DNA from: Dactylis glomerata
Taxonomy: Eukaryota; Streptophyta; Magnoliopsida; Poales; Poaceae
Assembly: GCA_007115705.1 (NCBI GenBank)
Contig: QXEO01002115.1
Location: forward strand, 577,591 to 641,590
Length of the DNA: 64,000 nucleotides
Reading direction: 5' to 3'
Shown here: piece after piece, positions 22,412 through 32,670 of the stretch
Position numbering within the stretch: position 1 is the first letter of the stretch
How the letters are laid out: each line of letters begins with the position of its first letter
Made by a program: the position numbers and the translations under genes
Notes under the pieces: generated by a model
The model's input: only the letters and a program-made list of their open reading frames with translations
What the model was told of the DNA's origin: nothing
Database searches by the model: none

Positions 22412-23860
22412 AGCACGACACGGTTCTAGTTAAATACTCTACCCAACGATTCCATCGGGAGTTGGGGAGAGCTAGAGAGCCAATTCACAATAAATTTTCG
22501 GTCAACATATAAACGCCCAGCGTCACTAGAGGAAATCAAGTCATGCATACAGAGAAAAAACGAAACTCTGCGCTCCTACATACAGCGGTGGAGTATAATC
22601 AAAAACTCTGTAGAAGATGTCTCCGACGAGCAGGCAGTAGATATTTTTTTGGTCGGCCTTCGCCGTTCGGACCTCGTGGAAGAGTTAGGGAGAACAAAGC
22701 CTAGGACAGTATCGGAGTTAATGGAAGTAGCCAATAGATTCGCCAACGGAGATGATGCATACAACAATAAAAGGGGACGTTCACCAGAAGTCGACAGAGC
22801 AAGCAGGCAATGGCAAAGGTACCGCAATGAAGATGGCCATGCAAGGCGAAATCAGATAGCCACAGGGTATGAAAGAAGGGACGAGGAAGGCTATGAAAGC
22901 AGGGAGTTTCAAGGAAGAAGCAATTGTAGAGAAGAAAAGCCTAAGTACTCCGGCCCGTCGGTGGAGGACATGCTCCATGGCCCCTGTCACATCCACTATG
23001 CGTACTTAGATGGGAAGAGAGTTTCTAATCACCAGATGAAGGATTGCAGAATATTTTTAAGGTTGCAAAGTTCTCTAGACCCAAGCCAAGGATCACGTCA
23101 GGGAGGAAAGAGCACAAGTCAAGGATACCAAATACAGCGTCTAGCAAAACATCTGGAATCAAAAGTATATATATCTGCAATGATCCAACCGGTGCCAAAA
23201 TCCAAGAAAGAACAAAAGAGCATATCCAGACAAGTAAATCTAGCAATATCATCACCGCCAGCCACAACGGAGTACTTGAAATTGTCCGATCAACCAGTCA
23301 GGTTCAGCAGAGCAGACCACCCGAGGAAAGTACCAAGGCCAGGGCACGCGCCAATGGTGTTGAAGGCACAAATAGGGGGATACGATGTTGGGCGAGTATT
23401 CATGGATGCAGGAAGCAGCATAAATTTAAAATACGCAAGAACCCTGAAGGCAATGTGCATCTCATTGGAAAGTCTAAAGCCGACAGATTGCTCCTTCCAT
23501 GGAATAGTACCAGGAAGTGCAAACTACCCTCTCGGGAAAATAGAACTCGACATTTGTTTCGGCAACAGTAGCAATTATCGCAGAAAAAGTTAGAGTTCGA
23601 AGTCATGGACTGGCCTTCACAGTATCATGCAATCCTGGGGTGCCCAGCATTTGCAAAATTCATGGCAGTTCCTCACTACGCATATCTAACACTCAAAATT
23701 CCAGGACCTAAAGGGACAATCACGGTACAAGGCAGCTTCGAAGTATCCAACACTTGTGACAAAGAATTCAACAGGATGGCGCAAACTTTCGGCATGACAG
23801 CTGAATACGCAAGGCTGAAGGGCGAAACTGACCACAATGTGCTACCCGACATCGGATGAT
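22412..23860 (+). pseudogene. gag-pro: B gag C-terminal part and protease
   Basis: The reading resumes after C with the SIGSWGELE block, passes RPASLEEIKS-like and RRSDLVEELGRTKP motifs, the CHIH...HQMKDC knuckle (about 22989-23050) and the retropepsin-like domain (MDAGSSINLKYARTL near 23402; ILGCPAF near 23635, where A has ILGRPAF). A stop at 23569-23571 follows a local frame change. The protein would have provided capsid and protease for B. The active site reads D-A-G-S rather than D-T/S-G, as in A, A' and E0, so this looks like a family trait, not decay. Confidence 0.85.
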
Positions 23861-23949
23861 CCCTGCTAGATCAGGCTTTCGATGCAATCCAAGACTCGAA
23901 GAAAATCCAGGTCCACCCTACGGACCCGAATAAAACCACCTCCATAGTG

Positions 23950-24841
23950 GTAAACTTGGACCCCGCATAGGAAAGCGCGCTCATCGAGTTCCTTCATGAG
24001 TGCTGGGAAATCTTCACCTGGTGTCCTTTAGACATGCCAGGGGTTCCCGGGGAACTCGTTGAGCATGCACTAAATGTGGATCCTAAAGTGAAGCCAGTCA
24101 AGCAACCGCTGTGACGATTTGACGAAACCAAAAGGAAAGCAATAGCATCCGAGCTACACAGGCTAGAAAATGCAGGATTCATCCGAGAAATCAAAGCATC
24201 AACTTGGGTATCCAATCCAGTCATCGTCCCCAAGAAAAATACAGACGTACAAAGAGTGTGTGTCGACTACACATCTCTCAATAAGCACTGTCCAAAGGAT
24301 CCCTTTCCTCTACCTCGCATTAATCAGATAATAGACTCAACAGCGGGGTGCGCAAGGCTTTCCTTCCTGGACGCATATTCTGGTTACAACCAGATCAAAT
24401 TGAAGAAAGAAGACGAGGAAAAAACAACTTTTATTACACCATACGGCGTGTTCTGCTATCAAGTCATGCCTTTTGGCCTATAAAACGGAGGAGCAACCTA
24501 CTAGCGGATGATGCAAAACTGCCTTGGAAGTCAAATAGGATGCAACATTCAAGTCTATATCGACGACATGGTCATCACCACAAGAAAAGAAGAGCCCTTA
24601 ATCAGTGATTTGGCAGAAACCTTCGACAATCTAAACAGGTACAAGCTCAAGCTTAACCCGACAAAATGTTCTTTTGGTGTGTCAGCAGGACAACTTCTGG
24701 GGTTCCTGGTGTCAGCAAGAGGTATAGAAGCAAACCCAGAGAAGATCCAAGAAATACTAACAATGGGGGAAACCAACAAAACTGCACGAAATACAGAAAC
24801 TCACAGGGCGCATCGCAACACTAAGTCGATTCGTCGCACGA
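23950..24841 (+). pseudogene. B reverse transcriptase
   Basis: Ty3/Gypsy RT. Motifs in order: FTWCPLDMPG (24016), RVCVDYTSLNKHCPKDPFPL (24256 on), LSFLDAYSGYNQIKL, TPYGVFCYQVMPFGL, and the catalytic YIDD at 24556-24567, then LGFLVSARGIEANPEK in the thumb-proximal part. It is broken by a TGA at about 24112, a TAA at 24481-24483 and a frameshift near 24770. The catalytic aspartates are still present. Confidence 0.9.
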
Positions 24842-25369
24842 TTGGGAGAAAAAGCTCTTCCTTTCTATGCACTCATGAAAAAATCAGACGATAAATTCGA
24901 GTGGACAGAAGAAGCAGATATAGCTTGTGCACAACTGAAAAAAGTGCTCTCCACACCGCCGGTGTTGGTCGCAGCAAATGAAAAAGAGCCGCTACTACTG
25001 TATATTGCAGCCACACATCAAGTGGTCAGCACAGTATTAGTAGTCAAAAGAAGCGAAGAGGGAAAAGCTCATGGAGTCCAGAGGCCAGTATATTTCCTCA
25101 GCGAAGTACTATCTCCAACAAAGCAGAGGTACCCGCACTATCAAAAGCTTGCATATAGCATATTCACAACAGCACGAAAGCTACGACAATATTTCGCGGT
25201 GGATCCAATCATAGTGGTTAACGAAGCCCCACTATCCAATATATTGAATAACCCTTCAGCAATAGGACGTGTCTCCTTATGGGGAATCGAATTATCACCC
25301 CTGGACATCACGTACGAAAAACGAAAGGCAATCAAATCCCAAGTGTTACCAGATTTCACAGCAGAGTGA
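24842..25369 (+). pseudogene. B first (connection-type) RNase H, catalytically degenerate
   Basis: Frame with FEWTEEADIACAQLKKVLST, then LLLYIAATHQVVSTVLVV where an active Gypsy RNase H has D and S/G, and RPVYFLSEVLSPTKQRYPHY, QKLAYSIFTTARKLRQYF. The loss of the catalytic aspartate (YIAATH) is the normal state in Tat-lineage elements, in which this domain is thought to be a structural connection and a second RNase H does the work. Confidence 0.82.
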
Positions 25370-25408
25370 CTAGAGCTACAAAACACATGACCACCAGATC
25401 TATCAAGT

Positions 25409-25850
25409 GTGTGGACAATGTACTTTGATGGATCAAAAAGAGTCCAAGGCGCAGGAGCAGGAGTAGTCCTGATATCACCGCAAGGCGACAAATTAAAGTA
25501 TGTGTTAAGGATGAGTTTTCCTCAAGCTTCTACTAATGAAGCCGAATACGAGGCTCTGCTCCACAGAATGAAAATGGCCAAAGCATGCAGAGCAACTCGA
25601 CTAAAAATATTTGGGGACTCGATTCTCGTCGTCCAGCAAGTGATGAACCGGTGTGACGCCATCAGTGACAACATGACAGCATACAGAAACTTATACTACT
25701 ATCTAGAGGGAACATTCAATGGATGCGAAGTTTTGCATGTTAGCAGGGCCAGCAACGAGGAAGCCGACAATTTAGCAAATATCGGGTCCCAATGCCTGCC
25801 TATACCACTAGGAGTCTTTTGGGAAGAAATTATAGAGAGATCAATAAAGC
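25409..25850 (+). pseudogene. B second RNase H (archaeal-type)
   Basis: All four acidic positions are visible: WTMYFDGSKRVQGAGAGVVL (D), NEAEYEALLHRM (E), LKIFGDSILVVQQ (D) and SRASNEEADNLAN (D). Placement after a degenerate RNase H is the dual-RNase H arrangement reported for Tat retrotransposons. This frame stays open from 25409 to 26329 and runs into the integrase. Confidence 0.88.
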
Positions 25851-25959
25851 AAAACAAAACTTCGACTACAGGAGAACCAGGCCAGCACCCAGCAATAGGC
25901 TCGGGGGCTGGCAAGCCTGGCATAGGAAGCACAGCAGAACCAGAGGAAGTTATGATGAT

Positions 25960-27204
25960 CGAGGAAACCTGGATGCAACCATACTTGGCATACATGATAA
26001 ACAAAGCACTGCCCGAAGACACAGTGGAGGCAAAAAGGATAATACGACGATCCAAGGCTTTCATCGTGTTGCAAGGGAAACTATACAAGAAAAGCATAAC
26101 GGGCGTTCTACAGCGATGCGTCACCCCTCAAGAAGGGCAAGACATATTAAGAGATATCCACGCAGGAGTGTGTGGGCATCGCGCTAGCAGCAGAGCTATT
26201 GCAGCTAAAGCTTTTCGTGCAGGATTCTACTGGTTAACGGCCATCAAAGATGCAAAAGAGATAGTCAGAAGGTGCAAAGCATGTCAACGATTTACATCCC
26301 GACCACACACACCAGCAGCAGAGTTATAGCCGATACCATTATCCTGGCCCTTTGCACAATGGGGTCTCGACATGGTAGGACAATTACACAAATCCTGGCC
26401 AGGAGGTCATGTCTACATGTTGGTGGCAGTAGACAAATTTACTAAATGGGTAGAGGCAGCCCCAGTAACAACCCAAGATTCCACAGCAGCAATCAACTTC
26501 ATCAAGTCTATAGTATTTCGCTTTGGAGTACCACACAACATCATCACAGACAATGTGACAAACTTCACATCGAAAGAGTTCAAAAGCTACTGCAAAAGTA
26601 TGGGAATCAAACTGAAATTCACGTCTGTAGCACATCCAAAGACAAATGGACAAGTCGAAAAAGCCAATGGCTTAATATGTAACGGGATAAAAAAGAGGCT
26701 ATTAGCGCCCCTGGAAAAAGCCAAACACGCCTGGGTAGACGAGCTACCCTCCGTACTTTGGAGTCTTAGAACCACGCCCAATGCGGCTACCCAAGAAACT
26801 CCCTTTTTCCTGGTCCATGGTGCAGAAGCCATGCTTCCAGTCGAAATCACCCATGAAGCCCCAAGAATTGCGGCTTACGATGAAACAAATTCTACAGAAG
26901 CACTTCAAGACGATGTTGATGCACTCGACGAAGCAAGAGACGTAGCACTCGCCAGAGCTATGCAATACCAGCAAAGCCTACGAAACTACCATAGTAGTCG
27001 AGTTCATCTATGATCTTTCCTGGTAGGAGATTTAGTCTAACGACTCAAACATGACGGTCATGGCAAATTAGAGTCCCCATGGGTGGGACCTTACATCGTG
27101 ACAGAAGTAATACCAGGAGGAGCTTATCGACTACAAGACAAGAAAACAGGGAAAGACGAGAGCAACCCGTGGAATACAGAACAACTACGGCGGTTCTACG
27201 CGTA
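25960..27204 (+). pseudogene. B integrase
   Basis: The N-terminal zinc-binding HHCC is visible as IHAGVCGHRASS (near 26157) and RRCKACQRF (near 26270). The DDE core follows: GLDMVGQ, IITDNVTNFTSKEF and NGQVEKANGL, then RTTPNAATQETPFFLVHGAE. The C-terminus has WVGPYIVTEVIPGGAYRLQD and PWNTEQLRRFY, the GPY/F-type end of Tat/Athila integrases; there is no chromodomain. A TAG at about 26327-26329 and stops near 27011 and 27040 inactivate it. The stop after RRFYA ends pol. Confidence 0.9.
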
Positions 27205-27615
27205 GAAGGAGTGTGGTGACAGGAACTTTCGAGTTATGACCCTCTGAACCCAGAACATGAGGCCATAGGTCGGGTTCTTTGGGCCAACTCGACAATATGT
27301 ATAGCATGTTTCTATTTTTCCACTCGGGGGCTCCGACCCTCGAGTCGTATGAAAGAAAGTAAAAATTATCGAGATCCCATATTTATGATTATTCGAGAAA
27401 TCTTACAAGGTTGATCACAACCCGATATTCGACAAAAAGTAAGCACAGTTCAAGGCAACTCGATGGTAAATTAAAGCATACCTCGGAACATTGATTAGTT
27501 CCCATGGTCTATTAATAGATAAACAAGGTGGCACAAAATAAAGTTCATCACGAGTACTTATTACATGAAACATGCAAAGGGAGAAGTAGAACAAAAGATT
27601 ACATCAAAAGAGCAT
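27205..27615. other. B spacer between integrase and antisense gene
   Basis: No ORF of note. It contains a purine/pyrimidine-rich CTCGGGGGCTCCGACCCTCG at about 27322, resembling the polypurine-type repeats seen near the 3' LTR. Confidence 0.4.
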
Positions 27616-28190
27616 CTACTGAAAGTGTACTTCAGCCTCATACTCCTTCTGGCACTGAGTACCATCATAGATCTTCACATCAAACTTCGATGTACCGCAG
27701 TGGTAGTCGAAGATCATGAAAAATCCTTTGTGGAGGTCATGGTCTTCCGCAAACTGGGACCAGCCACCCCTGAAGTACATCTTGCCGTCTCCATCGTACC
27801 ATACCTCCACTTCATAGGGAGTTCCTCCTCCAGAATGTTTGCGAAGAATTGCTTCACGAAGTTCCCGCCCATCCATGAACTTGGTAAATTTCAGCGGCAC
27901 CCACTGAATCTCACGCATTGGGTGCCGGCGATGCAGAAGAAGGAGTAAATCTTGGGAGGAGGAGGAGGAGAAGCATTATGCGGAGGAGCGCTAGGACCTG
28001 GTGCAGCAGCAGATACCTTGGGCTTGTTCTTACTCCCCACAGGGCGGCCAGGGCGCCGTTTCACAGATACGGACAACGAGGCCACCGTAGAGGGGTCTTT
28101 TGATTTGTTCTTACTGCCGCAAGGGCGGCCGCAACCCCATTTCTCCATCTGCGCACCGATGTTCAGGTGCGCACCACCAGCATCCGCCAT
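27616..28190 (-). pseudogene. B antisense gene: AT-hook plus B3-domain protein
   Basis: On the minus strand from ATG 28190: MADAGGAHLNIGAQMEKWG, two AT-hook-like motifs (CGRPCGSKNK, RRPGRPVGSKNKPK), a proline stretch, then a B3-like DNA-binding domain (IQWVPLKFTKFMDGRELREA; MYFRGGWSQFAEDHDLHKGF; FFMIFDYHCGTSKFDVKIYD). The halves are in different frames that overlap at 27891-27918; one missing base near the CAATGCGTGAG site explains this, so it is a frameshifted copy. B3 domains bind DNA in plant transcription factors and AT-hooks bind AT-rich minor grooves, so a chromatin- or DNA-binding passenger is inferred. It lies antisense to pol with its own promoter. Confidence 0.75.
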
Positions 28191-28320
28191 GGAGGATAAT
28201 GGCTTGGAGAGAAAACCCTAGATGCGATGCGGGAGACGAAGATGATGCGGCGGAGGAAATTGGTAATGAAGGAGTTAGGGTTTTTTCCTAAGCCAACGTG
28301 CTTTATTTATAAGCAAAATT
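28191..28320 (-). promoter_or_regulatory. TATA box and leader of the B antisense gene
   Basis: On the minus strand CTTATAAATAAAG (28301-28313) lies about 110 bases before the ATG. The leader holds AAAACCCTAAC and CTAGGGTTTTCTC (telo-box-like motifs common in plant gene leaders) and CT-rich runs. The arrangement is that of a normal plant gene 5' end. Confidence 0.6.
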
Positions 28321-29346
28321 TAATGGGCCTCAGCAAGTTAAAAGTCCAAATACATCTACGGGCATTTATATTTTGCCCCGAGCAGAAAATAAGACAGCGA
28401 TAGCATATCAACGACAAGGAAAAGACACATGTATAATTGAACGGAGAAAAGTGCAATGTGGATGAATGGTGTAAAAGTGTGTCAAGGAGCACAACACACC
28501 TCGTCATGGACTCGGGGGACTCCTATCACCAGAAGAGCAGGAAGAGTATTTAAGCACAATCATTGCAGGAGAAAGTTTACTGGTGATAGTATGTATATTT
28601 TGAGCCTATACCCGAAAAATTTCGGCTATAGCCTCGGGGGCTACTCCCATCGGGAGCACTGGTCGTGCACCCGATGACAATGGACCAACTTGAAGAAAAA
28701 TAAAATAGGTGCATTCGACTATCTTTTGTCGACAACAAACCTCGACTTCATTGTCGACAAAATAAAGATCGATTACTCCCATCGGGAGTTACTTATGAGT
28801 TATCTGAAGAACAACTCGAATATTTTGTATATTCTAATAGTCAAACAAGGTTGCGACATATGATTCTCGAGTTGCGTCATCGTGATGAAACTCGAATGCC
28901 ATGATTGAAACATATCATGAAGGTAAGACCCCAAGATCTGTCCTGTGTGGCCTGGTATGCGCACATGAATGCGCTCTGCTGGTAATTATCCGTGTCTACG
29001 ACACGAAGAAAATCCTGGTGGACGCACTGGGTACCCAGAGAACCACTGGGACTCGTTCTTTGTAAGTCCTAAATGCGGCAAAAGAATGGGTTTGACCAGT
29101 TTCCCGGATTCAAGTCCAAGGGGATTGAATTTGAAGTAGGTGACAAGTATCTGCTCTGCAGTTAACTGGCCTCTTGATCCATCAGAGTTGTCAGGCTTGT
29201 TCATCAAAACCCCTTGCGAGATAATATAATGAAAAATGTTTATTTTTGAGTACAGGAAGAAGAAGTCGAAAGATTGATCAAGTCGAAGATATGAAGATTT
29301 GAGATTCAACTTGAATCTACAATTATGGTAGAATCTCGGGGGCTAC
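28321..29346 (-). other. B 3' non-coding region
   Basis: No gene. CTCCCATCGGGAG hairpins occur near 28646 and 28778, the first preceded by CCTCGGGGGCTA. About 28860-29090 (minus strand) is the block conserved with A 7318-7555 and A' 49060-49300. The polypurine tract CTCGGGGGCTAC abuts the 3' LTR at 29346. Confidence 0.55.
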
Positions 29347-29680
29347 TGACAAGGGTATAGATAATAGAGCCCGTTACTTGAGTACCCCTGAGGCCCGATA
29401 AGCTAGGCCTAAGTGTAATCCCAGTCGAAATACAAGTTTATGTCGTATACCGATGTTATAATATGTATCGGACCCCTCCCGTTCCTTGAGACATGGCCAC
29501 CTATATATAGGGGCTAGGAGAGGATGGTGAGGGACATATTGAAAGCAAGCCAAGTTCACCACCACGTTTATTTTCGATACGCACCTTGTTTGACTGATTT
29601 TACCTTCGAGTTCATCCGACGCCCTACTCCCCCGATCCTAAGTCCTTCATCTTGGGCATTTGTCGAGTTAACCCTCGTCA
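29347..29680 (+). repeat. B 3' LTR
   Basis: 334 bp, TGACAAGGG to CCTCGTCA; palindromic TATA at 29500-29511; followed by TSD TCCAG. About 80% identical by eye to the A LTRs, with the terminal ~20 bases almost the same. Confidence 0.92.
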
Positions 29681-30403
29681 TCCAGTGACTACAGAATATT
29701 TGCACTAGTCTGAGTAGCCGATAGAGTTCAACAGAGAAGATCATCCAATAATAGTGCCTCAGCCAGGTAATGCGCCTTTGGTACTCAAAGCTCAAACAGG
29801 AGGATACGATGTGGAAAGAGTGTTCATGGACGCATGGCACAGAATAAACCCGATATACGCAAAACCCTCCAAGCAATGCGCTTATCACTAGAGTTCCTCA
29901 AGCCGAAAAATTGTTCTTTCCACGGAATCGTACCTAGAAGCACAAACTACCCATTGGGTCGAATAGCACTCGACGTTTGCTTCGGTAATCGCCAGAACTA
30001 CAGAAGGGAAAAACTGGACTTTGAAGTCATGGACTGGCCCTCCCAGTATCACATGATCCTCGGGCGACCCATGTTTTCACATTTTATGGCAGTCCCTCAC
30101 TACACCTACCTAGTACGCAGGATGCCAGGACCCAATGGAATCATCATAGTCAAAGGAAGCTTCGAGCTCTCAGATATATGCGATAAAGAGTTTCATAAAA
30201 TGGCACAGACATTTGGCATGACCACCGAATATGGACATCTTAATAGAAAAGCAGAAAAGGAGACAGCGGTGACTACAAGGCAACCCCCAGGAGCCTGTGA
30301 ACTGGCCATATCTATCGGCAGCAAGCCGCGTCTAATCTCAGACATTTTGACATCGCAATCAAGCTGGACAAGGGAGAAAAAGGCAAATTTAAACACAAAA
30401 TGA
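29681..30403 (+). pseudogene. gag-pro: E0 gag C-terminal part and protease
   Basis: Continues the frame cut at 4966: the TTEYLH and PIEFNREDHP blocks, APLVLKAQTGGYDVERVFMD, then (frame change near 29835) SLEFLKPKNCSFHGIVPRS and MDWPSQYHMILGRPMFSHF. The protease active-site region is damaged (MDAWHRINPIY where A has MDAGSGINLIY). It ends at 30401-30403 in a tail unlike that of A. No polymerase follows. Confidence 0.82.
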
Positions 30404-30531
30404 GCAGAATCCACCTTTCCGTCATACAAAATATTTACAAAAAAGAACTAGTGACTGGACAACAGGACAAAGTGTTTTTACTACAGCAAAAGGGACAACA
30501 GATAGCATCATCTAAGAGGACAAGCAGAAGT

Positions 30532-32236
30532 CTACGCCACCGCAGTACGAGAGGGATCCGTAGGAGCAGTCGCACTCGATGAAGGCACAACAGTCGAAGG
30601 CGTTGGCATAGGAAGAATCAAGGACACGAGGTTGGGCGCATACTTCTTCGCCTCCGAAAAGAATTCCTTCATTTCTTCTAGGCGTCGAGCGTAAGCTGAG
30701 CCCACCTTTTCCCAATCCACATCTTCACCATGTGATTGAGTCAAGGCAATCGTCCCCTCAACACCTCTCTTCACAGAGGATAGGTTCAGCTGAAGTACTG
30801 GATCTTCTAGGCTGTCGAAGGCCTTGACCAGCTTCCTAAGATTGTCAATCGGCATATCTTTCTTTTTCTTCGGGAACAACCCAACAAATAGGCGAGGAAG
30901 CACGTGGCGAGTTTGCTAGAGTATGTTTCTAACATTCCTCCAGTTCGACTCCAGGACACCAATAGTATCCAACAGAGGATCTTTTGCGTTGTCCAGGTGA
31001 AGCGCTATGATTTCTCCAAGTTGTTCTGCTGCATCACGAAAAACACAACAAGTAAAAAACACATGTCGACAAAAAGGGATAAAGCAATAGAAGACAAAAG
31101 CAAGAGAAAACTTACTGCCAACAGACGTGAAGATATCATTGAGTCGTTTCACAACAGCCTCTTCACGACTGGCTTGCCTTTGGGAAAACCTCGACTAAAG
31201 CTTTTTCGGTTTGATAGCACTGGCTTCCGCTTCTTTAACCGCTTTATCGGCGGAAAACTTGGTAGCAGACACTTCCTTGGCACATTTTTCATCAGCCTCC
31301 TTAAGAGCCTTGGAGGTGGTCTTAAGCTTGGCTTCTAAAGAAGTCACGCGTGTAAGGGCATTGGCCAGAGCAACTGTAAATAAGACGACACGGAAGGTCA
31401 ACTCAAAATCAAAATTAGCAAGAAAGGAGTACAAGGGAAAAACCACGGAAACAAAGATACGTACCCTTGGATTCGTCGGCAGTTTTACAAATCTCAAGAC
31501 ATTCAGCGCCAAGATAAGAATTTCTGCATCAAGGGCTAAAGAACCAAGACATATAAGCAAAGCTACTGTGCCATATTATAGAGTAGAGCACAAGGTGTAC
31601 TTACATCACTCGAAGAAGAAGTAGTATGATGCGCCTCAAGAGGGATAGATACAGTTTGCGTCATCTTCTTGTGACGCTTAACGCTTGGTGCCTTGAGAAT
31701 TTTCTCCAGGGTGTCCTCCGCGGAGTTTCCACAGCAATTTCCTCTTGCGACATTATAACCCAGACTAGAATCTGTACATTCTTAGCTTTTTATTTTTTTC
31801 TGGTTATGTTTTATTTATTGGAAATTTTGCCACTTGTAAATTCCATGTACATAGCTCTTTGTGATATATAAAAATTGCAGTGGGATTCTCTCCCACTGTT
31901 CCCCCCTTCAAAAAAAATTCCTCCTGCGAATTCTTTTCCACAGCTATAGAAGCCGAGGAAGGAGGAACTACAGCAAGAGTCTCTTTTGGATCATAATCAT
32001 CACTGAGAGAAGACATTTGGGCTCAAAAAAGGGGAATAAAAGCAAGCAATTATTATTGGCCTGGAAAGAAAAACTTACGATTCAGCTTCAAGGAGGCCGA
32101 ATAGAGAGGCAGGAGGATTCCTGGAAGTTGATTGATCCTACGGCACATCTTTTGGCTTAGATGTACCCGAGGAAGTCAAGTCCTCTGGACGTTTCATCTT
32201 CTTGCCTGCACCTTGTTCTTCAGATTCAGCTGGGGG
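30532..32236 (-). pseudogene. E0 antisense gene 1 remnant (3' exons of the Transposase_28-type gene)
   Basis: On the minus strand the exons match A's antisense gene: an acidic/lysine-rich exon with GKKMKRPEDL, an exon with DDYDPKETLAVV (after the SLSDDY acceptor region), the GAECLEICKTADES exon, the coiled-coil exon (TSLEAKLKTTSKALKEADEK) with GTACG/GTAAG donors, and the last exon (PRLFVGLFPKKKKDMPIDNL to PTDPSRTAVA). A TAG occurs near 30916. The first exon with the PF04195 domain is missing: sequence near 32236 joins directly to the LTR-proximal region, so about 1.5 kb or more was deleted. A LINE tail is inserted at 31751-31917. Confidence 0.72.
31751..31917 (+). mobile_element. 5'-truncated LINE tail, 167 bp
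   Basis: Ends in CTTCAAAAAAA and is flanked by 12-bp direct repeats TTCCTCTTGCGA (31739-31750) and TTCCTCCTGCGA (31918-31929), which differ at one base. The GTGGGATTCTCTCCCAC hairpin just before the A-tail is typical of plant LINE 3' ends. Confidence 0.78.
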
Positions 32237-32311
32237 AGGTGACTGAGTCGAAGATATGAAGATTTGAGATTCAACCTGAATCTACGATTCTGGTAAAATA
32301 TCGGGGGCTAC

Positions 32312-32670
32312 TAACAAGGGTATAGCTATCGAGGCCCGTTATCTTAGTACCCCTGGGCCCATTCGGGTAATAGCCTATGGAAACTAGGCACAGGCATAGT
32401 TATAGTCGAAATACGAGATTTTATCGTTAGCAACATTGTAATTTGTATTTAACCCGACTGGATCCTCGAGACCTGGCCACCTATATATAGGGGCCAGGAG
32501 AGACCGGCCAGGGACATATTGAGATTGAGCCAATTGTTTACTAGCTTATTCCCAACACGCACCAAGTTTTGCATTGTTTGTCTGAACCTTTACCTTCGAG
32601 TTCATCCGACACCCTTTTCCCCAGATCCTATGTCCTTCATCTAGGACATTTGCCAAGCTAATCCTCGTCA
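32312..32670 (+). repeat. E0 3' LTR
   Basis: 359 bp, TAACAAGGG (first G changed to A) to CCTCGTCA; palindromic TATA CCTATATATAGG at 32480-32491; preceded by the polypurine tract ATCGGGGGCTAC. The most diverged of the seven LTRs of this family. Confidence 0.88.

Larger units (their letters stand above)
4967..29680 (+). mobile_element. B: formerly autonomous Tat-like Gypsy element, carrying A and C
   Basis: B has two 334-bp LTRs (4967-5300, 29347-29680), TSD TCCAG (4962-4966, 29681-29685), a tRNA-Asp-like primer site, gag, protease, RT, a degenerate RNase H followed by a second RNase H, integrase without a chromodomain, and an antisense AT-hook/B3 gene before the 3' LTR. The two RNase H domains and the antisense 3' ORF are hallmarks of the Tat lineage. 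By eye the LTRs differ at about 23 of 334 positions. With the grass LTR rate of 1.3e-8 per site per year this gives roughly 2.5-3 million years. All genes carry stops or frameshifts. Confidence 0.88.
1100..32670 (+). mobile_element. E0: non-autonomous Gypsy (Tat-like) element, nested host
   Basis: E0 is reconstructed from pieces: gag (1101-2914, 4359-4966, 29681-30403), antisense gene remnant (32236-30532, minus) and 3' LTR (32312-32670). Its reading resumes exactly across each insertion, and both insertions are flanked by 5-bp duplications. It has gag-protease but no RT, RNase H or integrase, the same plan as A and A'. The 5' LTR and primer site are missing: gag homology simply starts near 1100. 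It is the oldest of the ~335-bp-LTR elements here, because it is pierced by B and its remaining LTR starts TA instead of TG. Confidence 0.8.
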
